DNA of 39,039 nt from Trueperaceae bacterium (lineage in GTDB: Bacteria; Deinococcota; Deinococci; Deinococcales; Trueperaceae). The notes under the pieces were generated by a model. The model did no database searches. It worked only from the letters and a program-made list of their open reading frames with translations, and was not told where the DNA came from. Where the stretch lies: positions 1 through 39,039 of the forward strand of contig DASVDQ010000124.1 in assembly GCA_036381035.1 (NCBI GenBank), read 5' to 3'. The position numbers and the translations under genes are program-made. Positions 5,479 through 14,036 of this stretch are shown here, piece after piece. Position 1 is the first letter of the stretch. Every line of letters starts with the position of its first letter.

Positions 5479-8223
5479 ATGACCAACCTCGTCTACCAGA
5501 CGGCGGTCGAGGAGCTGGAGGCGGTGATGTCGCCGCGCGTCGTCTCCCGCTCGCTCAAGGAGGGCCTGCGCCAGCACGGGCGCTCCCCCGAGACCGTCGA
5601 CGTCGCGACGCTCGAGGAGATCCTCAAGGGCCAGGTCTACCGCCAGCTCCAGGTCACGATGCCCGTGACCGAGGCGAAGGCCACGGTGGCCAACATCCTC
5701 GAGCGCCTGCGTGAGGTAGGCGACGACAAGGCCCCGGCGCCTCGCAGCGGCCTCGAGGCCCAGGCCGAGCGCCTCCAGAACCTGCAGCAGGCGCTCAAGC
5801 CGTACAACCTCTACTTCGAGTGGCCAGAGGTCCAGAAGCTGCGGGCGCAGCTCCAGCTCCTCGAGGCCGAGCACGAGGCCGGGCGCGAGGCCGGCACGCT
5901 CCTCGCCGACGCCGAGGCCCAGCTCGAGGCCGTGTCGCAGAAGCTCGAGGACCAGCTCGTGCTGCAGGCGCGCGAGGTCGGCGAGCTCTCCGAGGCCCTG
6001 GAGGCCGTCCGCTCGCTGGGCGGACCGAAGGTGAGGCGGCTGGAGTCCCTCGTCAACCACATGCGCTCGGCGCAGGAGGCCAGGCACCTCGCCCCCGCGG
6101 AGCTCGAGCGGGCCAGGAGGCTCGCCCGCGACCTCCGCAAGCTCATGGAGTCGAGCGTCTACTCCGAGGCACAGGAGGGGGACGCCGAGGGCCAGACCGC
6201 GCCGGCCGAAGCGGAGGCCGACGAGGGCGGGGTCTTCGACGTCGGCACCGAGGACGAGGAGATCCTGACCATCGACGTCGGCAACCTCACGCCGGAGGCG
6301 AGCGAGCGCCTGCGACTGATCGACCTGGCCGCCGAGTCGGAGGACCTCGCCGCCCTGCGCGACGAGCACGGCGTGCTGCTCGACTACCGGCCCGACCTCG
6401 CCGCGCGGTTCGAGGCCCTGGCGGCCGACCTGGCGGCGGGACGGACCGTCGCCGACGAGCTCGCGGAGCTGCGCGAGGCGCTGCCCGCGGCCGCCGACGA
6501 GGTGCGGGCCTCCCTCCGCGCCGAGTTCGAGGAGCTCGGCCGCGAGGTCGAGGAGCTGCCGGAGGTCATCGACGCCGCCGAGCTCCGTCAGGCGGCGAAG
6601 GTCACCCTGGGCATACTGGCCACGACGCTCCCGGCCGCCGCCGACGTCGATCACGTCAGGCAGCTCCGCGAGCTGGCCCGCGAGCAGGTCGAGGTCCAGC
6701 GACGCGCCGAGGAGGCGCTCGAGGCGCAGTTCAAGGCGCAGGAGGAGCTGGTGCGGCGCCTCGAGGAGACCCTCGTGCGCTACGAGGCCCACAGCCCCTC
6801 GGAGGACGTGCGGCGCCTGCGGGAGGAGCTCGAGTCCCTGCGCCTGGCCCACGCCAGCCGCACGCTCGTGCCCGAGGTGATGGCCTCGGTGAGGCAGGCC
6901 GAGGAGCGCCTGGCCCGCGAGCTGGCCGAGCGCGCCACCGAGGAGTCCGAGCGCCGCCGGGCGCGCATCGAGAGCCTGCGGGCCCAGCTCCTGGCGGTGC
7001 CCCCCACCGCCACGCTCGGGGACCGGGTCGAGGCCGCGCTGCGCGAGGTGGACAGGCTGCTCGAGGAGCAGGCCGGCAGCGAGGCGGCCAGCGCCCTGCT
7101 GCTCGACGAGGAGCTGGGGCCCACGCTGCCGCTGGACGCCGAGCACGCCGACCTCGGCGCGCTGGAGGCCCTGATCTCGTCGCTGCGCAGCGAGGCGATC
7201 GTCAGCGTCAGGAAGCGGCTCGAGCGCCTGGCCGAAAGGGCCGGCGAGATCGGCAGCGTCTCCTTCGCGGAGCGCATCCAGGCGGCTATGACCGACCTCG
7301 AGGGCGGCGTGTTCCCCGACCTGGCCGGCCTCGAGGTCGAGCTGGGCCGGGCCAGCGAGGCCGCGCGCACGCACCAGCTCGGCGAGCTCCACAGGCTGGG
7401 CCGCGAGGCCCAGACCTACGCCGGGCTCGACGACCCGCAGGTGCGCGAGCTGTTCGAGCTGCTCGCGTCCGAGCGCCAGCAGCTCGCCGCGGGCGGGCAC
7501 GCCCGGCGCCTCGGCGAGGCCGCGCTGCTCCTGGGCCGCGTCGAGGCGCGCGTCGAGGAGCGCCTGTCGAGCGTGCCCGCGCGGCTCGACGACGCGCTGG
7601 CGCGCTTCGAGGTCGTCGCCAAGCTGAACAGCGACGACGTCGCCACCGTGCGGCGCATCCTCCAGCACCTCGACTCGCAGCGCGACTCCCTGAACCGCGT
7701 CTCGGTGGGCCTGCGCCTGCAGCTCGAGTCGTCCTTGTCGCAGGCCGAGCAGCTCCTGTCCAGCCTCGAGGAGGAGTACGAGGCCACGCGCCTCATCGCC
7801 GACCAGCTCGTCGCCGGGGGGCTGCTCGACGACGTGCTCGGCCCCCTGGCCGGGGCGGGCGGCGGGGCGGCCGAGCCGGCGCGGACCGGTCAGCCTCCCG
7901 CCGAGCTGGCCGAGCGCTACGCCGACACGCCCGGCGTCGCGTCAGTGAGCGTGCTCTCCCCCGCCGGCGAGCTCCTCGCCGGCGCACCGCTCCACGGCGC
8001 GGACGGTCGGCGGGCCCTGGGCGACCTGAGGCGGTCCGCGGCGGCGCTGCTGGCGCGCGAGGCGGAGCGGGAGGGCGACGTGCTCGTCGTGACGGCCGGG
8101 CTGTCGGAGGGGCACCTAGTCGTGGCGTTCGCGCCGGGCCTCACCGTGACGCTGAGGGTCGACTCGGCGGCCCTGGCCCCCGTGGTCTCCGGCCGGCTGC
8201 GCCGCGACCTGGCCGGCGACTGA
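5479..8223 (+). CDS. Uncharacterised giant coiled-coil protein with shared N-terminal module and Roadblock/LC7-like C-terminus
   Basis: 914 residues, cytoplasmic by appearance. Residues 1-62 match the module at the start of the 2467 protein (VYQTAVEELEAVMSPRVV, then HGRSPETV). Residues about 85-800 are almost wholly Glu/Arg/Leu/Ala-rich helix with heptad character, broken near 225-275 by an acidic insert (DVGTEDEEILTIDVGNLTPE). Residues about 807-914 look like a Roadblock/LC7 domain: YADTPGVASVSVLSPAGELL, a central helix, then strands DVLVVTAGL, HLVVAFAPGLTVTLRV and a final helix. A GGAG 5 bases before the ATG is a good ribosome binding site. tsaE begins 8 bases after the stop. The architecture suggests an elongated scaffold that dimerises at one end. 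No known family was recognised. Confidence 0.65.
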   Translation: MTNLVYQTAVEELEAVMSPRVVSRSLKEGLRQHGRSPETVDVATLEEILKGQVYRQLQVTMPVTEAKATVANILERLREVGDDKAPAPRSGLEAQAERLQNLQQALKPYNLYFEWPEVQKLRAQLQLLEAEHEAGREAGTLLADAEAQLEAVSQKLEDQLVLQAREVGELSEALEAVRSLGGPKVRRLESLVNHMRSAQEARHLAPAELERARRLARDLRKLMESSVYSEAQEGDAEGQTAPAEAEADEGGVFDVGTEDEEILTIDVGNLTPEASERLRLIDLAAESEDLAALRDEHGVLLDYRPDLAARFEALAADLAAGRTVADELAELREALPAAADEVRASLRAEFEELGREVEELPEVIDAAELRQAAKVTLGILATTLPAAADVDHVRQLRELAREQVEVQRRAEEALEAQFKAQEELVRRLEETLVRYEAHSPSEDVRRLREELESLRLAHASRTLVPEVMASVRQAEERLARELAERATEESERRRARIESLRAQLLAVPPTATLGDRVEAALREVDRLLEEQAGSEAASALLLDEELGPTLPLDAEHADLGALEALISSLRSEAIVSVRKRLERLAERAGEIGSVSFAERIQAAMTDLEGGVFPDLAGLEVELGRASEAARTHQLGELHRLGREAQTYAGLDDPQVRELFELLASERQQLAAGGHARRLGEAALLLGRVEARVEERLSSVPARLDDALARFEVVAKLNSDDVATVRRILQHLDSQRDSLNRVSVGLRLQLESSLSQAEQLLSSLEEEYEATRLIADQLVAGGLLDDVLGPLAGAGGGAAEPARTGQPPAELAERYADTPGVASVSVLSPAGELLAGAPLHGADGRRALGDLRRSAAALLAREAEREGDVLVVTAGLSEGHLVVAFAPGLTVTLRVDSAALAPVVSGRLRRDLAGD

Positions 8224-8231
8224 CGGCGGCC

Positions 8232-8666
8232 GTGCGCTCACTGACCCGCGACGTCGGGAGCCTGGACGACCTGCGCCGCCTCGCCGAGGACGTGGCCGCC
8301 GCCACCGGGCCGGGCGACATGCTCGTGCTCACGGGCCCGCTGGGAGCGGGCAAGACCACTTTCGTGCAGCAGCTCGCCGCCGCGCTGGGGTCTACCGCGG
8401 CGGTGAGCAGCCCCACCTACACGCTGGTGCACGAGTACCCCACGCCGCAAGGCACGCTCGTCCACGTCGACCTCTACCGCCTGCCGCCGGGCGGCGCGTC
8501 CGCGCTGGGCCTCGACGACTACCTGGACAGGTCGCGCCTCGTCGCCGTGGAGTGGGGTGAGCCGCTGCTCGCCGAGCACCCTGGCGCCCACCACCTCGAG
8601 CTGGCGCTGGTGGACGAGGACGTGGGGCGCCGCGTCGCGACCTGGCGGTCGCCGGAGCCGCCGTGA
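8232..8666 (+). CDS. tsaE: tRNA threonylcarbamoyladenosine biosynthesis ATPase TsaE
   Basis: 144 residues, normal for TsaE (YjeE). The P-loop is GPLGAGKTT (residues 35-43), followed by SSPTYTLVHEY (59-69), HVDLYRL (78-84) and VEWGE (106-110), the standard TsaE series. TsaE is the ATPase of the TsaB-TsaD-TsaE complex that attaches threonylcarbamoyl to A37 of tRNAs reading ANN codons. GTG at 8232 is the first sensible start; it lies 8 bases after the coiled-coil gene, so the two may be cotranscribed. tsaB follows after 94 bases. tsaD and tsaC are not in the window. Confidence 0.93.
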   Translation: MRSLTRDVGSLDDLRRLAEDVAAATGPGDMLVLTGPLGAGKTTFVQQLAAALGSTAAVSSPTYTLVHEYPTPQGTLVHVDLYRLPPGGASALGLDDYLDRSRLVAVEWGEPLLAEHPGAHHLELALVDEDVGRRVATWRSPEPP

Positions 8667-8760
8667 TGAGCCGTGTCTCCGGCGGGCCGGATGCCGTCGG
8701 CCCCACGCCGACGCGCCGCCGACCCGCCGCGCGGGCGACCCGCGACGGGGGTCCGGGGCG

Positions 8761-9351
8761 GTGAGCGAGCGCGCGGCCGGGAGCCGCCTGACGCTGGCCG
8801 TCGACTGCGCCACGCCGTACCTGGCGCTGGCGCTCGTCGACGAGGACGGGCGCGTGCTGGGCCGCTTCGCCGCCGAGGTGGGGCGGGAGCACGCCACGCG
8901 CCTGGTGCCTGAGCTGCACGCGCTCACCGCCGGGGTGCCGGGCTGGCGCGGCCGGCTGGCGCTGGTCGTGGCCGGCGTGGGGCCCGGCTCCTACACGGGG
9001 CTCAGGGTCGCGCTGGCGACGGCCAGCGGGCTGGCCCGCGCCGTCGGCGCGGAGGTGAGGGGCGCGCCCACCTTCGCCGCCCTCGCCGCCGGCGTGCTCG
9101 CGCCAGGCGAGGACGCGGTGGTAACCCTCGACGCCAGGCGCGGCAACGTCTACGCCGCCCACTGCCGGCGTGCACCAGGCCCCGAGGACGTCGCGCCGTC
9201 CGTGGCGCTGCTCGCCGGGCCCGTGAAGCTCCCCGCCGCCGAGGCGGGGTCGCTGGCGCCCGGCGCGCGCGTCCTGCCGGCGGGAACACCGGACGCCGCC
9301 GCGCTCGCCGCCAGCGCCGCCGAGGGCCCGCCGGCGGCGATCTACCTCTAG
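8761..9351 (+). CDS. tsaB: tRNA threonylcarbamoyladenosine biosynthesis protein TsaB
   Basis: 196 residues, somewhat short for TsaB (about 230 in E. coli), with the missing part at the C-terminus. The N-terminal ASKHA lobe is intact: LAVDCATPYLALALVDEDG, then VAGVGPGSYTGLRVALATA and GAEVRGAPTFAALA. TsaB is the inactive paralogue that forms a heterodimer with the catalytic subunit TsaD and recruits TsaE in t6A synthesis. The GTG at 8761 follows a G-rich stretch (GGGG) and is in frame; an open frame extends further upstream into tsaE but has no TsaB character. The adjacency with tsaE supports the assignment. Confidence 0.9.
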   Translation: MSERAAGSRLTLAVDCATPYLALALVDEDGRVLGRFAAEVGREHATRLVPELHALTAGVPGWRGRLALVVAGVGPGSYTGLRVALATASGLARAVGAEVRGAPTFAALAAGVLAPGEDAVVTLDARRGNVYAAHCRRAPGPEDVAPSVALLAGPVKLPAAEAGSLAPGARVLPAGTPDAAALAASAAEGPPAAIYL

Positions 9352-9383
9352 AGGGCCGCCTCTACCCGCGAGAAGGGCCAAGT

Positions 9384-9389
9384 TATACT
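9384..9389 (+). promoter_or_regulatory. -10 box for mreB
   Basis: TATACT lies in the 69-base gap between tsaB and mreB, 31 bases before the ATG. A GGAG at 9411-9414 gives a conventional leader, unlike the leaderless genes elsewhere. A matching -35 is not obvious. Confidence 0.5.
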
Positions 9390-9420
9390 GCCGCGAATCC
9401 CGCCGGGGTGGGAGTTGAGC

Positions 9421-10458
9421 ATGTTCTTCAAGTTCGGACAGGAGATCGGGGTCGACCTGGGCACGGCCACGGTCTTGATCTACGTCAAGGGCCAGGGCAT
9501 CCTCCTGCGCGAGCCCTCGGTGATCGCCATGGTGCGCGACACCGGCGAGGTGAAGGCCGTCGGCGAGGAGGCGTACCGGATGCTCGGCCGCACCCCGGGC
9601 AACATCGTCGCGGTAAGGCCCATGCGCGACGGCGTGATCGCCGATTACGACCTGACCGAGAAGATGCTGCAGGCCTTCGTCCGCAAGGTGCTGCGCGGCC
9701 CCAGCCGCCTGTTCAAGCCCCAGGTCATGGTGTGCGTGCCCTCGGGCGTCACCGAGGTCGAGCGCCGCGCCGTGCTGCAGGCGACCCGCGAGGTGGGCGC
9801 GCGCAAGGCCTTCCTCATCGAGGAGCCGCTGGCCGCGGCGATCGGCGCGGGAGTGAAGATCGCCGAGCCGACGGGCAGCATGATCGTCGACATCGGCGGC
9901 GGCACCACCGACATCGCGATCATCTCGCTCGGCGGCATCGTCGTCTCGGAGAGCCTGCGCATCGCCGGCAACGAGCTCGACGAGTCGATCATCCGCTACA
10001 TCAGGCAGAAGGAGAACCTGCTCATCGGCGACCGCACGGCCGAGGAGGTCAAGCGCCGCATCGGCGCCGCCACGATCCGCAGCTCCGCCGACGAGCTCGA
10101 GACCGAGGTGCGCGGACGCGACCTCATCAACGGCCTGCCGAAGAGCGTGCGCGTGACCACGTCGGACATCGTGGAGGCCCTCCAGGAGCCGATCCAGAAG
10201 ATCGCCGACGGCGTGAGGCGCGTGCTCGAGCAGGCCCCGCCGGAGCTGGTCTCGGACGTCATCGACCGCGGGATCATCATGACCGGCGGCGGCTCGCTGC
10301 TGAGGAACTTCGACGAGCTGCTGCGGCAGACGACGGGCATACCGGTGATGGTCGCCGACAACGCCACCGACTCGGTGGCGCTCGGCACGGGCCAGGCCCT
10401 CGACATGATCCACGTGCTCCGGGACGCGCTGATCTCGGACAACTTCCTCAGACGCTGA
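9421..10458 (+). CDS. mreB: Rod-shape determining protein MreB (bacterial actin)
   Basis: 345 residues, full length. It begins MFFKFGQEIGVDLGTATVLI and has the actin-fold nucleotide motifs: phosphate 1 (VDLGTATV), phosphate 2 (IVDIGGGTTDIAII) and adenosine (IMTGGGSLL). MreB filaments guide side-wall peptidoglycan synthesis at the inner face of the membrane. The ATG at 9421 is chosen over the TTG at 9415, because the TTG touches the GGAG Shine-Dalgarno while the ATG lies 6 bases after it. Unusually, mreC and mreD do not follow; the next gene, 2 bases away, is a secreted S55 peptidase. Family assignment is certain, cell shape of the host is not known. Confidence 0.97.
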   Translation: MFFKFGQEIGVDLGTATVLIYVKGQGILLREPSVIAMVRDTGEVKAVGEEAYRMLGRTPGNIVAVRPMRDGVIADYDLTEKMLQAFVRKVLRGPSRLFKPQVMVCVPSGVTEVERRAVLQATREVGARKAFLIEEPLAAAIGAGVKIAEPTGSMIVDIGGGTTDIAIISLGGIVVSESLRIAGNELDESIIRYIRQKENLLIGDRTAEEVKRRIGAATIRSSADELETEVRGRDLINGLPKSVRVTTSDIVEALQEPIQKIADGVRRVLEQAPPELVSDVIDRGIIMTGGGSLLRNFDELLRQTTGIPVMVADNATDSVALGTGQALDMIHVLRDALISDNFLRR

Positions 10459-10460
10459 GG

Positions 10461-12179
10461 ATGCGACGGCTCCTGGCCGCGGCCGGCGCGGCCTGCCTCG
10501 CCGTCGCCTGTGCGGCGCTGGGGGCGGGCGCGGGGCCGGCGCGCGCCCAAGGCGCCGCGGCGGTGCCCGACTTCCCGCTCGCGGAGGTGCGCCCCGGCCT
10601 CGTCGGGTACGGGCTCACCGCCGGTCCCGGCGGCGAGGTCGAGCGCTTCGACGTCGAGGTGCTCGCAGTGCAGGAGGACGCCGGGCCGGGCTTCCCTCTC
10701 GTGCTCGTGCGCGCCTCGGGGACGTTCATCGAGGCCGCCGGCGGCGTCGCCGCGGGCATGAGCGGGAGCCCCGTCTACCTGCCGCGGGACGGACGCGACG
10801 CGCTGCTGGGGGCCATCGGCTACGTCTTCCCCGAGGCCGACCACGACCTCGCGCTCGTCACGCCCATCGGCGCGATGCGCGACGTGGACGTCGCCGGCGC
10901 GCCCACCTCCCTCGCCGTCCCTGGCCTCGGCACGGCCGTGCCCGTGACCACGCCGGTCCTCATGACCGGCACGTCGCCGCGCGCCGCCGCGCTCCTCGAC
11001 GAGCTGTTCGCGGGCGCCCCCACGCGTCCCTTCGCGCCCCTCGGGGCGCAGGGCTCAGCGAACGGCGGGGCCGAGCCGGCGGCGCCGCCCGAGCTGGCGC
11101 CCGGCGCGGCCGTGGCCGTTCAGCTCATCGGCGGCGACCTGCAGCTCGCCGCGCTCGGCACCGTCACGGCCGTCGAGGACGGGTCGCTGCTGGCGCTGGG
11201 ACACCCCCTGTTCGGCGCCGGACGCGCCTCCTACGGCCTCGCGCCGGCCGACGTCACGGCCGTGGTCCCCAGCGACGTCGTGCCCTTCAAGCTCGCCAAC
11301 GTGCGCCCCGAGACCGTCGGCGCCGTCACCCACGACACGCCGGCGGCACTGGTCGGCGAGGTCGGGCGGGAGCCCGAGACGGTGGACCTGGCGCTGACCG
11401 TCACGGTCTCCGGTCGGTCCGAGCGCTTCGCGGTCCGCCTCGCCGCCGGAGAGCGGCTCTACCCGCTGCTCGCCGCCATCGCGACCCTCGACGCCGCCGA
11501 CAGGGTGCTACGCTCTGTCGGCCCCGGCAAGGCTGACCTCGCATGGGAGGTGACGTTGCGGGACGGCACGCGGGTGAGGGTACTCGAGCAGGTCACGAGC
11601 GAGGAGGACGTCGGCCTCGAGGCGGCGCGCCTCGCCGGCGAGCCGCTGGCCGTCCTGGCCGGCAACAGGTTCGCCGACCCGCAGGTGGAGAGCGTCGACC
11701 TGAGCGTGGCGTTCGACAGGGACCCCGGCAGCGCCGAGGTCGCGGAGGTGGTCCTCGAGGACGAGAAGCTCGTCGCCGGCGGCCACGCCATCCTGCACGT
11801 CAGGCTCCAGCCCTACCGCCGCGAGGCCGTCGTGCGGACCTTCAGCGTGCCCCTCCCGACGGACATGAACGGCGAGGTGACCCTGCTGGTGCGCGGCGGC
11901 GACGTGCCTCGCGAGGTCGAGGGCGCGCCGGAGGAGGGCGGCGAGGTCGACGAGCCCCGCACGTTCCCCGAGCTGCTCGACGCCCTGCGGGACCAGGTGC
12001 AGGCGAGCGAGCTCGTCGTCGAGTCCGTCGACGAGCACGGCGACGTGAGGCGGCTGCTGCGGGTGCCCCTCGCGTGGGTGGTGGTGGGCAGCCAGGACCT
12101 GCACGTGACCGTGGCGCCCGCGGACGAGGACGGCTCGGGCGGCGACGGGCCGGGGCAGGGCGAGGAGGAGGACCGGTGA
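10461..12179 (+). CDS. Secreted SpoIVB-like peptidase S55 domain protein
   Basis: 572 residues. An Ala-rich signal peptide ends near residue 30 (ARAQG). The next ~200 residues match the S55 family: [17 protein letters not shown], then [14 protein letters not shown], whose serine in GMSGSP is the expected nucleophile, and [11 protein letters not shown] histidine typical of the active site could be the one in LGHPLFGAG (about 250), which also belongs to this family. The C-terminal ~300 residues are beta-rich with no domain I can name, and the last 20 are acidic and Gly-rich. SpoIVB itself triggers SpoIVF processing during sporulation; homologues in non-sporulating bacteria have unknown targets. 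The gene is 2 bases after mreB and overlaps lpxD by 4 bases, which puts it in an envelope operon. Confidence 0.85.
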   Translation: MRRLLAAAGAACLAVACAALGAGAGPARAQGAAAVPDFPLAEVRPGLVGYGLTAGPGGEVERFDVEVLAVQEDAGPGFPLVLVRASGTFIEAAGGVAAGMSGSPVYLPRDGRDALLGAIGYVFPEADHDLALVTPIGAMRDVDVAGAPTSLAVPGLGTAVPVTTPVLMTGTSPRAAALLDELFAGAPTRPFAPLGAQGSANGGAEPAAPPELAPGAAVAVQLIGGDLQLAALGTVTAVEDGSLLALGHPLFGAGRASYGLAPADVTAVVPSDVVPFKLANVRPETVGAVTHDTPAALVGEVGREPETVDLALTVTVSGRSERFAVRLAAGERLYPLLAAIATLDAADRVLRSVGPGKADLAWEVTLRDGTRVRVLEQVTSEEDVGLEAARLAGEPLAVLAGNRFADPQVESVDLSVAFDRDPGSAEVAEVVLEDEKLVAGGHAILHVRLQPYRREAVVRTFSVPLPTDMNGEVTLLVRGGDVPREVEGAPEEGGEVDEPRTFPELLDALRDQVQASELVVESVDEHGDVRRLLRVPLAWVVVGSQDLHVTVAPADEDGSGGDGPGQGEEEDR

Positions 12180-13228
12180 GCGAGGCCGGGCCGCTCACGC
12201 TCACGCAGCTGGCGGACGCCATCGGGGGTCGCCTCGAGGGCGCGCCGGCCGACGTCGGGGTGAGCCGCCTCGCCTCGCCCGCCTCCGTGGCGGCGGGGCG
12301 CGACGACGCCGAGGCGTGCGTGGTCGTCGCCGGCACCGAGGCCGACGTGGCGGCGCTGGCCACCGCGCCCCGGCCGCCGGCGCTGGTCGTGGCGCCGGAA
12401 GGCCTCGACGCGGGGGCCCTGGCGGGCGTGCCCGTGGCGCGCGTCGCCGACGCCCGCCTGGCGCTGGCCGCGCTCTCGGGACTTCTCGACGACCGCCCGG
12501 ACCCGGCCACCGGGGAGCGCAGCGAGCGCGCCTTCGTCCACCCCACCGCGTCCCTCGGCGAGGGCGTGACCCTGCTGCCCGGCGCCGTCGTGCTGGCGGG
12601 CGCCCGGGTCGGCGACCGCAGCGTACTGGGGCCAGGCAGCGTGGTGGGCGAGGGCAGCGTCGTCGGCGCCGACTGCGTCCTGCACGCGAACGTCACGCTC
12701 TACGACGGCGTGAGGCTCGGCGACCGCGTGGTGCTGCACGCCGGCGTGGTCGTGGGCGCCGACGGCTTCGGCTACGCCGCGTCGCCGGGCGGCGCCGTGA
12801 AGGTGCGCCACCTGGGCGGCGTCGTGATCGGCGACGACGTCGAGGTCGGTGCGAACACGGCCATCGACAGGGGCACCATCGACGACACGGTCGTGGGCGC
12901 CGGCACGAAGATCGACAACCACTGCCAGGTCGGGCACAACGTGCGCATCGGCCGGCACTGCCTCATCGCGGGCATGACCGGCATCGCCGGCAGCGTCGTG
13001 GTCGGCGACGGCGCTGTCCTCGGCGGGGCCGTGGCCGTGGCTGACCACGTGAGCATAGGCGCGGGCGCCCGCATCGCCGGCCGCAGCGGCGTGACGAAGG
13101 ACGTGCCCCCCGGCGAGACGTGGGCGGGCTTCCCCGCCAGGCCGTACCGCCAGTTCGCCAGGCGGCTCTACCTGCTCGACCGCCTCGAGGACGTCTGGCG
13201 CGCCGTCAGGCGCCTGGAGGGCCGCTGA
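12176..13228 (+). CDS. lpxD: UDP-3-O-acylglucosamine N-acyltransferase LpxD
   Basis: 350 residues, usual length. An N-terminal uridine-binding domain (about 1-110) precedes a left-handed parallel beta helix with hexapeptide repeats (about 115-310). The stretch [10 protein letters not shown], then [26 protein letters not shown] and GFPARPYRQ near the end are standard LpxD signatures; the His in VGHNV is the catalytic base position. LpxD adds the second acyl chain to UDP-3-O-acylglucosamine in lipid A synthesis. The GTG start overlaps the stop of the S55 peptidase gene (GTGA). lpxC begins 1 base after the stop. Confidence 0.95.
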   Translation: MSEAGPLTLTQLADAIGGRLEGAPADVGVSRLASPASVAAGRDDAEACVVVAGTEADVAALATAPRPPALVVAPEGLDAGALAGVPVARVADARLALAALSGLLDDRPDPATGERSERAFVHPTASLGEGVTLLPGAVVLAGARVGDRSVLGPGSVVGEGSVVGADCVLHANVTLYDGVRLGDRVVLHAGVVVGADGFGYAASPGGAVKVRHLGGVVIGDDVEVGANTAIDRGTIDDTVVGAGTKIDNHCQVGHNVRIGRHCLIAGMTGIAGSVVVGDGAVLGGAVAVADHVSIGAGARIAGRSGVTKDVPPGETWAGFPARPYRQFARRLYLLDRLEDVWRAVRRLEGR

Positions 13229-13229
13229 G

Positions 13230-14036
13230 GTGGCCGCGGCGGTAACCGGCGTCGGGCTGCACAGCGGCGAGACCTGTCGCGCCTACCTCCACCGCGACGA
13301 CGGCCCGCTGCGCTTCCGGCGCGGGCGCGCCGAGGTGGTCGCCCGCGTGACGAACGTCGCCGCCACGGACAGGGCGGTCACGCTGGCCGCCGACGGCGCC
13401 CGCGTGTCGCTGGTCGAGCACCTGCTGGCCGCCCTGCGGCTGCGCGGGTTCTACACCGGCGTCGTCGTCGAGACCAGCGCCGAGGAGCTGCCGATACTCG
13501 ACGGCTCGGCGGCGCCGTGGCTCGAGGCCGTCGCGGCGCTCGGCGAGCCGCCGGAAGCGCCTCCGCCCCTCGTCCCCGCGGCGCCCGTGGAGGTCGCGCT
13601 CGGCGCCTCCCTGGCCAGGGTGGAGCCGGGCGACGAGCGCCTCGACGTCTCCATCGAGTTCGCGCACCCGGCGATCGGCGCGCAACGCTGGTCGGGCGGT
13701 CCTAAGGACTACGCCGAGCTGGCGAGCGCCCGCACCTTCGGGTTCCTCGGCGAGGCGGAGTCCCTCAGGGCCAGAGGGCTCGTTCGGGGCGCGTCTCTGG
13801 AGCATGCTATCGTCTTCGCTGATGACGGGCCGCTGCGCCCACTTCGGTTCCCCGACGAGCCGGTGCGCCACAAGGCGCTCGACGCTATCGGCGACCTGGC
13901 CCTCCTCGGCCGACCCCTCCAGGCTCACGTCACACTGCAGCGCGGCTCCCACAGGCTCCACCACGCCCTCATGTCCCTACTGCTGAGCGCGAGCGAGCTC
14001 CCGGAGCGGGACCGCGAACGGCCGGTGCGACCGTGA
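13230..14036 (+). CDS. lpxC: UDP-3-O-acyl-N-acetylglucosamine deacetylase LpxC
   Basis: 268 residues, about 35 shorter than the E. coli enzyme, losing a little at each end. Zinc ligands and catalytic residues are all present: E63 and H64 in SLVEHLLAAL, H214 and D218 in VRHKALDAIGD with K215, and a later His in RGSHRLHHAL. GVGLHSG, ELPILDGSAAPWLEA and SARTFGFL are also typical. LpxC is the zinc-dependent committed step of lipid A synthesis. GTG at 13230 starts 1 base after lpxD; the next gene overlaps by 4 bases. The intact active site argues for a functional enzyme rather than a relic. Confidence 0.93.
   Translation: MAAAVTGVGLHSGETCRAYLHRDDGPLRFRRGRAEVVARVTNVAATDRAVTLAADGARVSLVEHLLAALRLRGFYTGVVVETSAEELPILDGSAAPWLEAVAALGEPPEAPPPLVPAAPVEVALGASLARVEPGDERLDVSIEFAHPAIGAQRWSGGPKDYAELASARTFGFLGEAESLRARGLVRGASLEHAIVFADDGPLRPLRFPDEPVRHKALDAIGDLALLGRPLQAHVTLQRGSHRLHHALMSLLLSASELPERDRERPVRP

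Noticed and set aside
5167-7668. 833-residue minus-strand open frame opposite the coiled-coil gene
   Set aside because: Composition is Leu/Gly/Arg-rich without motifs, typical of antisense frames in GC-rich genes; the plus-strand protein has a good ribosome binding site and shared N-terminal module.
2467-8223. MglA-type small GTPase partner for the Roadblock proteins
   Set aside because: The only GTPase in the window is Era, a housekeeping protein 29 kb away; no MglA-like gene was found.
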